Shown here piece after piece: positions 24,816 through 33,887 of a stretch of DNA of 33,887 bases. The first letter of the stretch is position 1; each line of letters begins with the position of its first letter. The translations under genes and the position numbers were made by a program. The stretch comes from Minisyncoccota bacterium. GTDB taxonomy: Bacteria; Patescibacteriota; Minisyncoccia; Phycocordibacterales; UBA918. The notes beneath the pieces are model-generated. The model was not told the origin of the DNA. It saw only the letters and a program-made list of their open reading frames with translations, and searched no databases. The stretch lies in the NCBI GenBank assembly GCA_021129655.1, contig JAJOLC010000017.1, positions 1-33,887 on the forward strand, read 5' to 3'.

Positions 24816-26568
24816 CTCTCTAACAGTAAAGTTTGTGCAGTTGTTTATGGCGACTCTGCTTGGATTCACCCTGTACCTATCTTCAGCAATTATTGCTGAA
24901 GCGGCTTCTCTGGCACTGTCCCCAAGTACTGGTGTCTATACTAGCAATAGCACCTTTACGGTTAGGGTTGTTGTGAATACCTCCGGCCAGTCTGTTAATG
25001 CTTCCGAAGGTTCGTTGTCTTTTAATCCTAGTGAATTATCGGTAGTTTCGGTTAATCGGACAGGCTCTATATTTAGTCTTTGGGTAGCTGAGCCATCTTT
25101 TTCAAATAGTGCAGGAACTATTAGTTTCAGTGGTGGTTTGCCTTCTGGCTACTCAGGCATGGTGGGAACTATCATGAATGTAACCTTCAGAGCTAAAGGG
25201 TCTGGTGCAGCTAAGGTTAATTTTAACAGCGGATCAGTGCTTGCGAATGATGGCAGAGGAACAAATATTTTAACCTCAATGAATGGTGGTACTTATACTA
25301 TTCAGGCAAAATCCTTAGCACCACAACCCGAGATTATTGAGTATGTCGCTCCGGCTAACACCCCAGCCGCGCCCAAAATAACATCCCCAACTCATCCCGA
25401 TTCCAGTAAGTGGTATTCGAGCAATGTAGCAGAATTGAGCTGGTCTCTACCAAGCGGAGTTACCGCAGTGAGAACTTTACTGAATGAAAATCCGACATCA
25501 GTCCCAACAAAAGTTTACGATAATCCAATCGAGTCGATTTCTATAAACGAATTAGATGAGGGGGTATCTTACTTCCATCTACAGTTGAAGAATTCTGATG
25601 GGTGGGGAAGAGTCACTCACTATCGCTTAGGAGTTGATACAGCTAATCCTTCGAGTATTCAAGTATCTACAGTAGAAGGGTCTGATTTAGCTAATCCTAT
25701 ACAGACTCTGAAGGTTGATGTGGTAGATGAAACTTCGAATGTTTTGAGATTTATGGTGAAGTTGGATTCTGACGAACCTTACGAGTTTATTGATGTGACA
25801 GGGTCAAGTACTATTGAGATGCCTTCACTTGAACCAGGTTATCATTCCGTGATTATTGAAGCTTTCGATCAAGCAGGAAATAGCATTGTTGGAACCTATT
25901 CATTTACTATTCTAGCTTTTGATAAACCAATTTTTACGGATTACCCAACTGAAATTAATGAAGAAGTAATTCCTGTCATTAAGGGTATAACACGTCCGAA
26001 CTCTGATGTTGAAGTTACTATCACTAAGGTGGGAGGCGAGCCGACAGCCTACTCGGTTACTAGTGATGCTGATGGACAATTTATATTTATTCCGGAAGGC
26101 ACATTTTCAAACGGAGTTTACGAGTTAGTAGCTCAGGCATCTGATGCCTTTGGTGCTAAGAGTGAATTCTCAGACACTGTGCGGATTGCTGTGCAGCAAC
26201 CAGGGTATCTGAGAGTTGGTTCTCTGATTGTTAGTGTACTCTCTGTTCTTATTCCACTACTTGTACTGCTGTTTATTCTGATAATTGGTGGTTGGTACAT
26301 GTTTGTTTACGCACGTCGCTTTAGGAAGCGAGTGCGAGTAGAATCTGCTGAAGCTTTACAGATTCTCAATAGCGAATTTGCTTATCTTAAGAGAACGCTA
26401 AGCGAGCAGGAAGCCATTATTCAAAGTACCAGAAAGACCAAAAAGCTTACAAAGGCAGAAGCTGAAATGATTGAAGTTATGAATACCGCATTGCAGGCAT
26501 CAAGACAAAAAGTTGAAAAAGAGATTGAAGATGTTGCAGACTTAGCTCGAAAAGAAAATAATAAATAA
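24793..26568 (+). CDS. Membrane-anchored cohesin-domain protein with Ig-like repeats and cytoplasmic coiled-coil tail
   Basis: Signal peptide; cohesin SLALSPSTGVYTSNSTFTVRVVVNTSGQSVNASEGSLSFNPSELSVVSVNRTGSIFSLWVAEPSFSNSAGTISFSGGLP...NDGRGTNI; TM SLIVSVLSVLIPLLVLLFILIIGGWYMFV; charged tail with coiled-coil character. Overlaps the upstream CDS by 23 bp. Confidence 0.9.
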   Translation: MIMINTYSSLTVKFVQLFMATLLGFTLYLSSAIIAEAASLALSPSTGVYTSNSTFTVRVVVNTSGQSVNASEGSLSFNPSELSVVSVNRTGSIFSLWVAEPSFSNSAGTISFSGGLPSGYSGMVGTIMNVTFRAKGSGAAKVNFNSGSVLANDGRGTNILTSMNGGTYTIQAKSLAPQPEIIEYVAPANTPAAPKITSPTHPDSSKWYSSNVAELSWSLPSGVTAVRTLLNENPTSVPTKVYDNPIESISINELDEGVSYFHLQLKNSDGWGRVTHYRLGVDTANPSSIQVSTVEGSDLANPIQTLKVDVVDETSNVLRFMVKLDSDEPYEFIDVTGSSTIEMPSLEPGYHSVIIEAFDQAGNSIVGTYSFTILAFDKPIFTDYPTEINEEVIPVIKGITRPNSDVEVTITKVGGEPTAYSVTSDADGQFIFIPEGTFSNGVYELVAQASDAFGAKSEFSDTVRIAVQQPGYLRVGSLIVSVLSVLIPLLVLLFILIIGGWYMFVYARRFRKRVRVESAEALQILNSEFAYLKRTLSEQEAIIQSTRKTKKLTKAEAEMIEVMNTALQASRQKVEKEIEDVADLARKENNK

Positions 26569-26569
26569 T

Positions 26570-27262
26570 ATGACAAATACCCAAACATCTGAACCATCAA
26601 AAATTAAAACTATCGCACTACTGATTGTTGTGGTAGTTGCTGCTTATTTTCTCGTCACAACTCTAGTCAATAATAAATTTAGTGAGATTGAAGATTCTGT
26701 AATGGTACAAGTTTATGATCAGGAAGAATTACTTAAGGCTATTGTCAAAATTGTCTATGCTGATAGTACTGACCTAAAAATTGAATCAGTAATCACTGAC
26801 TGCAACACATCCGAACGTACTCAATTCCACGATTCGCTTGACCGTCTTAATCAGAATTTATCTATCCAAGAACTAAAGGAGCTAGAGCTCCTCTTTAGTC
26901 GTTGTGGTAGTTTTGACTCAGAAAGTAAATTGATTTTGATAGCAAGACTAACTAGAGAAGTTGAGGTTTATGAAACATACGTTAGTACCCTAAGTGTCAT
27001 TACAGGGGGGGATGTGTATTCTGAATTTTCGGTTGATAAGTGGAAAGGTTTAGCAGCAGAGGAACAAAGACAGGCACTTCTGTATTCTAATTTGGTTAAC
27101 CTTCAGGGTGAAATTATCACTAGCTTATTATCTGGCAAGGATCAAGCGTCACCAGAAATTAATAAAATACTACAAGAAGTGTCAGAAGTTAAAGGTAATT
27201 TAATCGTACTTAACCAGCAGACTGAAAAAGTTCGTACAGAGCTTGTTCCTATACAGAATTAG
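26570..27262 (+). CDS. Hypothetical single-pass membrane protein with extracytoplasmic helical domain
   Basis: N-terminal TM (IKTIALLIVVVVAAYFLVTTLV); Leu/Glu-rich helical sequence; starts 1 nt after the upstream stop. Confidence 0.8.
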   Translation: MTNTQTSEPSKIKTIALLIVVVVAAYFLVTTLVNNKFSEIEDSVMVQVYDQEELLKAIVKIVYADSTDLKIESVITDCNTSERTQFHDSLDRLNQNLSIQELKELELLFSRCGSFDSESKLILIARLTREVEVYETYVSTLSVITGGDVYSEFSVDKWKGLAAEEQRQALLYSNLVNLQGEIITSLLSGKDQASPEINKILQEVSEVKGNLIVLNQQTEKVRTELVPIQN

Positions 27263-27269
27263 CTAATCT

Positions 27270-28016
27270 ATGAACCAGTTACTTCATTCGATTAAATTAT
27301 TCTTTAAATTCCGAAATCGGGGCGGTACGGTTCGTTATATGTTTTCAGCCGTGCTTTCATTTGCAGTCTTGCTTGGTGCCGCTGTTATCACATCCAACGA
27401 TTCTTCGTATATCAGGCTGCAGTCGTCAGCTGCAACGATTGAGCAAGGAAAACCCTTTTATGTTGATGTTTTCGCCTATGCTCATGTTCCTGTCAATGCT
27501 GTTGATATCACTATTAATTTTGATCAAGAAGCTGTGTCGGTAACAGGGGTTGATACAGGCCAGTCTGTGCTAACTATCTGGACAGAGGAACCGATAATAG
27601 AATCAAAGAAGGTAATCCTGCGAGGAGGCACTTTCCGTAAGGGATTTGTTACTGAACACAAGATCGCTACAATTAAACTAAAGGCAAATAAAACTGGAAA
27701 TAGTTCAGTTAGTGCTTCCGACGTAATTCTTTTGGCAGGTGATGGTGCTGGTACACCCGTGACAGTGACAGAATCTGTAGATAATTACGTTAATTTATAT
27801 GTTTATGACCAAAATTCTGAACCCGGTAGTATCGGAGTGAATGTTTCAGTTAGCATCGTTACTGACATAAACCGTGACGGCAAAGTGAGCCTTCAAGATA
27901 TTAGTATATTCATGTCAGCCTGGGGTACTAAAAGTCAGATCTTTGATTTTAATAATGACGGCAAGATGACATTTAAAGATTTCTCGATTATCTTATCTGA
28001 TTTCTTTACTAGGTGA
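27270..28016 (+). CDS. Secreted or anchored protein with both a cohesin-like domain and a C-terminal dockerin
   Basis: Cohesin-like YIRLQSSAATIEQGKPFYVDVFAYAHVPVNAVDITINFDQEAVSVTGVDTGQSVLTIWTEEPII...; dockerin loops TDINRDGKVSLQDISIFMSAWG and FDFNNDGKMTFKDFSIILSDFF. Confidence 0.88.
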   Translation: MNQLLHSIKLFFKFRNRGGTVRYMFSAVLSFAVLLGAAVITSNDSSYIRLQSSAATIEQGKPFYVDVFAYAHVPVNAVDITINFDQEAVSVTGVDTGQSVLTIWTEEPIIESKKVILRGGTFRKGFVTEHKIATIKLKANKTGNSSVSASDVILLAGDGAGTPVTVTESVDNYVNLYVYDQNSEPGSIGVNVSVSIVTDINRDGKVSLQDISIFMSAWGTKSQIFDFNNDGKMTFKDFSIILSDFFTR

Positions 28017-28141
28017 TTATAAAAGTTATAAAACTGTTGATAATAAAGCGTCTAGTATTATGATTAGCTGGTATTATTGACGTGTGGTGTGTAGCCAGCG
28101 CCGCATAATTCGTACGACGTAGAGTGTAATTCATCTAATGA

Positions 28142-30043
28142 ATGCACTCTAATCTCAATTTAAATAATTCGCGAGGTAACAGCCGGGTTGGTTTGTATGC
28201 CTTTGTTTTTGCAAGCAAAATCTCACTGATTGTTGTGGTATTTTTGTTTTTTTCATTTTCAATACAGCCTGTACATTTGGCTTATGCTAATGAGGCCGAA
28301 GCAGTTGCTGAGGCCGCTGAAGCTGCAGAGTTTGCTGAGAAAGTTGTTCCTCATGAAGCTGTAGAAAAAGACCTAGAGGTAGTAGAGGAAGTTATTACTG
28401 AAGAAGTTGCTGTCGAGACTGCAACTGAATCTCCGGCAGCTGAAGATGTTGAGACTGTTACAGATGATGGGTCTGTTGATGCAGTCAGCAATGAAGAGAT
28501 AGATATAGACGTTGACGTTATGTCTCCTGATGCTCAGATTTCTGACATCAGCAGCTCAACTGATGAATCTGTTGCTGCTACGTCCGAAGAAACTACCGCC
28601 TCAACCACGGCTCCTATAAGCGATAGTACTGATTCTGAAGCAACAGCGTCTACAACAGATACTGCAAACATTCCTGATGATTCAACCGCAAGCTCAACAG
28701 ATGAGTCTTCTGATACTGCCTCTAGCACTGACGAATCAGTTGACGCGACGGGCGTAGCTTCCTCATCTTCATCTTCTAACTCTGGCAACGAAGCTTCTTC
28801 TGATGAAGGTTCTGGCTCTGATGCAAATTCTAATACTAATACTAGTGACAGCTCTCCCAGTGATGGTAGTAATGTGTCTGATGAGAACGATACTGCTGCC
28901 CCTGTTGACCCCGCCGATACAGCTGCCGAAACTGCAGGGTCAGAAATCACAACAGCCACCTCTGCACCAACTGCTGAAAATGTTAGTAAAGTACAGACAA
29001 TTGTTACTGACGACAATTTTTACCAGTTTGGTAAACAAGCTTGTGTTTCAGTAGGGGAAGGTTCCTATCACTGTAGTGTTACTGATGGCGATATCGTTGG
29101 CTCTCAGGCAGTAGTTTATTCAGAAGTTGGCCCAAGTGGAAGTCCTGAGATTTTTATCCAGACATCACTAGGAGAAGTTAAGCAGGTTACTGATAATAAT
29201 TTTGAGGATTCATCACCTCACTATGATGCTGAGTCTCAAAAAATTGCTTGGCAGCGTTTAATTCAAGGTCGGTATCAAATTGTTATTTATGATATCGATA
29301 CTGGTAAAGAGAAACAATTGACCTTTTCTCGAACCAATAACATGGAGCCAGCTGTGACCATTGATGGAGTTGTGTGGCAAGCTTGGGATAATAATGACTG
29401 GGAAATAATGTATTACGATGGAACTTACACAGACCAGCTAACATCTAATAATGTTCAGGATTTAGCTCCTGTAATGGAGGATGATTACATAATTTGGACT
29501 GTAATTGGCGGAGGTTCCCAATATGCCCAGGTCTATTCTTTTGATACAAAAGAAGCTGTGACTATTAATAATCACGAAGGAGGCTCTATTGTTAACCCCC
29601 GCTTCGTTCTGGTCTATGATACTAAGTTTGATAATGGTGATGTTATTACTCAGAGGTTTGACCCTGAAACTGGTTTTGCGGAAGCAATTGCTGCGCAGCC
29701 TGCTGAGGCACCGTTAGAAATTCCTGACGCTGATAGCACTCTTGAGATTAAGGCTTTGATTCAGACTAAGTCAACCTCGAAGCAGACTGTGGTAATTGAT
29801 ACTGATGGAAATAATTCAACAGGAGGTGCTACTGGTACATCCGATACACTCAATCTATTTGAACCCGATTCTGACCTTACTCAGGAGACAGTGTCTACAT
29901 CAACTGACGGCGTGATAGATGCTGATGAAGAAATAGGTAATGATGACTACCTCGAGCTGAACGAATACGACTTGATTCTTCCGCCAACACAGCCAGTAGA
30001 AGCAACAATTTCTGTCTCAGTCTCTAACGCTTCTAGCACCTAG
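28142..30043 (+). CDS. Secreted protein with long acidic Ser/Thr-rich linker and TolB/WD40-like beta-propeller
   Basis: Signal peptide (ISLIVVVFLFFSFSIQPVHLAYA); low-complexity acidic region; repeats GEVKQVTDNNFEDSSPHYDAESQKIAWQR / KEKQLTFSRTNNMEPAVTIDGVVWQAWDNNDWEIMYYDG / TDQLTSNNVQDLAPVMEDDYIIWT. Confidence 0.85.
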   Translation: MHSNLNLNNSRGNSRVGLYAFVFASKISLIVVVFLFFSFSIQPVHLAYANEAEAVAEAAEAAEFAEKVVPHEAVEKDLEVVEEVITEEVAVETATESPAAEDVETVTDDGSVDAVSNEEIDIDVDVMSPDAQISDISSSTDESVAATSEETTASTTAPISDSTDSEATASTTDTANIPDDSTASSTDESSDTASSTDESVDATGVASSSSSSNSGNEASSDEGSGSDANSNTNTSDSSPSDGSNVSDENDTAAPVDPADTAAETAGSEITTATSAPTAENVSKVQTIVTDDNFYQFGKQACVSVGEGSYHCSVTDGDIVGSQAVVYSEVGPSGSPEIFIQTSLGEVKQVTDNNFEDSSPHYDAESQKIAWQRLIQGRYQIVIYDIDTGKEKQLTFSRTNNMEPAVTIDGVVWQAWDNNDWEIMYYDGTYTDQLTSNNVQDLAPVMEDDYIIWTVIGGGSQYAQVYSFDTKEAVTINNHEGGSIVNPRFVLVYDTKFDNGDVITQRFDPETGFAEAIAAQPAEAPLEIPDADSTLEIKALIQTKSTSKQTVVIDTDGNNSTGGATGTSDTLNLFEPDSDLTQETVSTSTDGVIDADEEIGNDDYLELNEYDLILPPTQPVEATISVSVSNASST

Positions 30044-30058
30044 AATTAATACTCAATC

Positions 30059-33000
30059 GTGCTTACTCATCATGAAAAATTCAAGCATATACTAACAACG
30101 TGGCGACTAAGCTTTGGTCAATTTGTGAACACCTTCCCTCGAAAGACTAAGAAAACCCTCACCGTATTGGCTGTACTTTCACTAGTATTTACTGACATAT
30201 TCACCGTCCTGACCCAACCATTCTCTTTTTTGGATGATTTTACTGGTACTGAAACCGCTAGAGCTGCCACTGGTGATTTTGCGACTTTTTCTGAAAACGG
30301 TGGAGGGGAGTCTGTTAATTCTAACGGAACTCCTTTTGATGTTACTTGGGATAATACTGTAGACAGTAATTCAAATATTACTTTACAAGCTAATACGTCT
30401 GACATTGATTTAGCTGACGGAGGTAAATATTTAGTTCTTTACAACACCTGGGTGCACGAAGGTGGTTCCGGCGGTGCTAACAGGCGAGGAGTAGATTCAT
30501 ACCTAACTCTGGCTGGCACACAGTTACCCTACGGTCGCAGTGCGGGATACATTAGAGACAATGAGTCTTTAACCACAGCTTGGATTAATGGCTCGACTAT
30601 TATTGATGCCACTGCTGGTGATGATTTACAATTGCATGTAAAAAGAAACGATGGTAATTCTACAGCCGGTACAGAAATGGCTGCGGGAGAAAATGGTGTT
30701 TCTATTATTAAATTACCAGACGGGAATGATTACTTGCGAGCCATTCTGGCTGCTACCAGCAGCAGCATAAATGGTAATACTACCTTTACTGATGTGCAGT
30801 GGGATACAGTTGATGAAATCGACACAGATTCTTTTGCTTTAACTCCTACTTCGGCAAACATCACGTTAAAGGGGGCTGACGGTGACTATTTTATTGTTAA
30901 TGCAAACGTGGGTTTGTATGTAACAGCTGGTGGGTCTACTCGGCAGAATTACGAAATGATCTTGACTTTAGATGGTGCAGAAATACCTGGAACTGCTGTC
31001 ACTTCGTATTTACGTGGTACCAATGATACATGGGAAGGTCAGCTAGTTTACACTGGCTTAATTGCAAAAGACGCTGCCGGTGATCAGACTCTTAATGTTG
31101 AGGTGCGCCGGGAATCAAGTGCTGGTGCCACGACTGTAGTAATGGGAAACAAGACATCTCTCAGTATAATGTCCGTCCCAACTACGGCTGAAGTGGTGCG
31201 TTTGTCAGATGGCTCGGGCACTCAAACTTTAGCTGATACTAGCAAAGTTCTGACTTTTGACACCGAGGATGAAATAAATTCCAATAAATTTTCTCATTCT
31301 TTAGTTTCAAATACCGACCGAATTGAAATTGATAGTGCGGATGACTATCTCTTTTTTGCCACTGCCTACACCGAGACTACTGTCAACAGTAACGACCGTG
31401 AACCTTTTGATATTACTTGGAATCTCACTGGGTCAGATGTTAGTCGTGGATCGTTCGCTTCTTTTAATCGGGACAACAACGCCTTCACGGCTGGAGCATC
31501 TGGTGCCTTATTGTTAAGTGGTTTGACTGCCAGTGACTATGTTGCCATGTCACACGTGAACGCTAGTACTGACACTGTTGACGATGCGACATTTGCTGCC
31601 GACAGAGTCGCTGTGCAAGGTATTGCTTTGAATGATAATTTCTATGGACTCGATACGGTGGTTAGTGTGAGTGGTGCTCATGTGACAGCCGCTGATATAT
31701 CAACTACAGGTTTCTACACCGGTGGACAGTTCGCAATCGTTGAGAGTAGTGCTTCTAGAAATGTTACGGGTTTAACAATTGATGAATCCGGAACAGTAGA
31801 TGGCTCTACAGGTATTTCAAATGTAGAACTCTATTATGATTTAGATACTTCCGCTCCTTATGATTGTGCTAGTGAATCTTATGGTGGAGCTGAAAGCCAG
31901 TATGGCTCTACAGATAGTAATGGCTTCTCAGGTGCTGATGGAAGCTCCAGTTTCACTGATTCAGTTGTAATTTCTCCTACTCAAGCTTTGTGTGTTTATC
32001 CAGTTATGGACATCGTCGGTGGCGCACTAGATGGAGATACTCTTATTGTATCTATTGATACTCCGCTAACAGATATTGTAGTAACGGGTGGGGCGTCCAT
32101 CGGACCGTCTGATAGTTTACTAATAAGTGGTTCGACAGTGTTAAGAAATGCAGAGTTGACACAGATTCACTACCAATGGTTGAACGACGACGGGGTTGAA
32201 GGGTCGGCTACTTCTATCGAAGGTGGCGAGGACTTACCTGCAATCGGTTTTGCCAATGGCACAATCAGGCGGTTGCGAACACAAATTTCAGCTGAAGGTT
32301 CAACATCTTCAGTGTCCACCGCTTTCCGTTTAGAGTATGGGCAAAAGGTAACAACCTGTTCTGCTATTGCTGTCTGGACAGATGTAGGAGCAGTAGGAGG
32401 TGATTGGGATATGGCCAATTCTGCCTTTATTACTGATGGTAATGATTCATCGGACTTAACTGTAGCTAATGGCGGTACAACAAATGAAAACACCACTCAC
32501 TTGCCCACTAATGGTGCACTCCGTGATACTAATTCTCAAACTGGATCGTTAATTTTTGCAACCACTAATTTTCTTGAACTAGAGTATGCTTTTCAGCCAA
32601 CTGCCACAGCACCTCAAGGTAATACCTACTGCTTCAGACTTTCGGACGCCGGAACGGCTCTTCGTAATTATGATATTTATCCTGAAGGTACTATCTCGGC
32701 TGATGTTGATGTTAGTGCCACTAGTACTCACGTTGCTAATTTAGATGTTGGTAGTAATGCTCAGTATTTGGGCGGAGGTTTTGTTATTGAACGGCCTGGT
32801 ACTGTTAGAGCAGTAACGTCGGTGACACTAACTGAGGTCGGCACAGTTGATGCTTCCACAGATTTGGCCGATATAGAATTATTCTATGATTTGGATACAA
32901 CTGCTCCTTATGACTGTACCGGTGAATCGTATGGTGGTGGAGAAACTCAGTTTGGCAGTACAGACACCGACGGCTTTTCTACTGCCAACGGCACCTCAAC

Positions 33001-33887
33001 CTTTACTGGCTCCGAAACCATCTCGAGCACCCGGAGTATGTGTTTATATGTCGTGCTAGATGTGAGCGCTACTGCTGTAGATGGAGAAACAATTGAGGTG
33101 CAAATAGCTGACCCTTCTACGGAGGTGGTTGTTACATCGTCAAGTGTGGGACCAAGTACCGCTGTTTCACCAACTTCAAACACAACAATAGCCGGACCAG
33201 TACTAACACAAACTCACTATCACTGGAGAAATGATGACGGTAATGAAGCTGGGGCTACATCAGCGAGTGGAGATGCTGAAGATACCGGTCTCTTGAATAT
33301 TGCGAAGGAGACTACCTATAGACTGAGGTTGCAAGTATCTAATGAAGGCTCCGTTTCTAGCCCGGCTACCACTTACAGACTAGAGTATGGAACTAAACTT
33401 ACTACCTGTGGGGGTGTTGTCTCGTGGACAGATGTTGGAGCTGTCGGCGGTGCTTGGGACATGTCGCTAAGCTCTAATATTGCTGACGGTAATACAACTG
33501 ATATTGCTTTGGCGAGCTTGGGGGCCATGACTGATGAGAACACTAACTTCATTGGCACTGGAGCTCTGCGAGAAACCACTTCAGATTCTGGCTCAATAAC
33601 TCTAACTAGTACTCAATTTACTGAGTTGGAATATTCCATTGAAGCTACGGTGGATTCTGGATACGATACAGATTATTGTTTTCGGGTATCTGATGCAGGT
33701 GCAGACTTAAATTCGTATACAACTTATGCCGAGCTAACTACTATGGAAAAACAAGATTACTTCATCCAGCGTGGTAATGAAACTGTGTCTGGAACAGGAA
33801 TTACCTTGACGGCCGGTGTCGACTACACAGCACCAGCCTCAACCTCAACAGCCTTTGTAAGGATTACAAATTCACAACTTACTGGTG
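30059..33887 (+). CDS. Large secreted repetitive surface protein, 3'-truncated by the window edge (absent from the ORF track)
   Basis: Hand translation from GTG 30059 (alternative GTG 30125, MNTFPRKTKKTLTVLAVLSLVFTDIFTVL...) finds no in-frame stop to 33887. Coding-like throughout, including LEYG...TELEYSIEAT...YCFRVSDAG. Confidence 0.92.
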   Translation, partial: MLTHHEKFKHILTTWRLSFGQFVNTFPRKTKKTLTVLAVLSLVFTDIFTVLTQPFSFLDDFTGTETARAATGDFATFSENGGGESVNSNGTPFDVTWDNTVDSNSNITLQANTSDIDLADGGKYLVLYNTWVHEGGSGGANRRGVDSYLTLAGTQLPYGRSAGYIRDNESLTTAWINGSTIIDATAGDDLQLHVKRNDGNSTAGTEMAAGENGVSIIKLPDGNDYLRAILAATSSSINGNTTFTDVQWDTVDEIDTDSFALTPTSANITLKGADGDYFIVNANVGLYVTAGGSTRQNYEMILTLDGAEIPGTAVTSYLRGTNDTWEGQLVYTGLIAKDAAGDQTLNVEVRRESSAGATTVVMGNKTSLSIMSVPTTAEVVRLSDGSGTQTLADTSKVLTFDTEDEINSNKFSHSLVSNTDRIEIDSADDYLFFATAYTETTVNSNDREPFDITWNLTGSDVSRGSFASFNRDNNAFTAGASGALLLSGLTASDYVAMSHVNASTDTVDDATFAADRVAVQGIALNDNFYGLDTVVSVSGAHVTAADISTTGFYTGGQFAIVESSASRNVTGLTIDESGTVDGSTGISNVELYYDLDTSAPYDCASESYGGAESQYGSTDSNGFSGADGSSSFTDSVVISPTQALCVYPVMDIVGGALDGDTLIVSIDTPLTDIVVTGGASIGPSDSLLISGSTVLRNAELTQIHYQWLNDDGVEGSATSIEGGEDLPAIGFANGTIRRLRTQISAEGSTSSVSTAFRLEYGQKVTTCSAIAVWTDVGAVGGDWDMANSAFITDGNDSSDLTVANGGTTNENTTHLPTNGALRDTNSQTGSLIFATTNFLELEYAFQPTATAPQGNTYCFRLSDAGTALRNYDIYPEGTISADVDVSATSTHVANLDVGSNAQYLGGGFVIERPGTVRAVTSVTLTEVGTVDASTDLADIELFYDLDTTAPYDCTGESYGGGETQFGSTDTDGFSTANGTSTFTGSETISSTRSMCLYVVLDVSATAVDGETIEVQIADPSTEVVVTSSSVGPSTAVSPTSNTTIAGPVLTQTHYHWRNDDGNEAGATSASGDAEDTGLLNIAKETTYRLRLQVSNEGSVSSPATTYRLEYGTKLTTCGGVVSWTDVGAVGGAWDMSLSSNIADGNTTDIALASLGAMTDENTNFIGTGALRETTSDSGSITLTSTQFTELEYSIEATVDSGYDTDYCFRVSDAGADLNSYTTYAELTTMEKQDYFIQRGNETVSGTGITLTAGVDYTAPASTSTAFVRITNSQLTG
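31755..33740 (+). repeat. Two tandem ~1.05-kb coding repeats in the 30059 protein
   Basis: GTVDGSTGISNVELYYDLDTSAPYDCASESYGGAESQYGSTDSNGF (from about 31795) and GTVDASTDLADIELFYDLDTTAPYDCTGESYGGGETQFGSTDTDGF (from about 32845), with parallel downstream sequence. Confidence 0.9.

Noticed and set aside
28534-29016. 160-aa minus-strand ORF
   Set aside because: Antisense of the low-complexity acidic Ser/Thr linker; its Ser/Glu/Val-rich translation mirrors that repeat.
30118-33579. Small listed ORFs at 30118-30405, 31323-31517, 32170-32496, 32947-33183 and 33373-33579
   Set aside because: All are alternative-frame or antisense shadows of the large edge-truncated CDS starting at 30059.

Overview
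The window is dense with predicted exported and surface proteins, almost all on the + strand. The style (Ser/Thr-rich secreted giants, cohesin-type proteins, few Shine-Dalgarno sites, compact operons) suggests a Patescibacteria/CPR genome; this is inference, as no phylogenetic marker is present. Main contents: (1) the 3' part of a giant repetitive adhesin-like CDS, open through the left edge; (2) a secreted FnIII protein; (3) a minus-strand membrane protein with its own terminator; (4) a MacB/LolD-type ABC ATPase with an unusual ~200-aa C-terminal extension, plus its FtsX/MacB permease; (5) a 624-aa surface protein that shares its C-terminal module with the giant protein; (6) an operon encoding a WxL/DUF916-like membrane-anchored protein and a DUF4215-like plus dockerin protein; (7) a secreted protein gene with an in-frame TAA and 66 more coding-like codons after it; (8) a hairpin-rich intergenic region with a 38-nt direct repeat; (9) an operon with two membrane-anchored cohesin proteins, a small membrane protein, and a protein with both cohesin and dockerin; (10) a TolB-like propeller protein with a long acidic/Ser linker; (11) a large CDS from about 30059 through the right edge that the ORF track misses because its stop lies outside the window. 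The strongest candidate for an undescribed system is the cohesin-dockerin surface assembly (about 19.4-28.0 kb). No CRISPR array, rRNA, tRNA or transposase was recognised.
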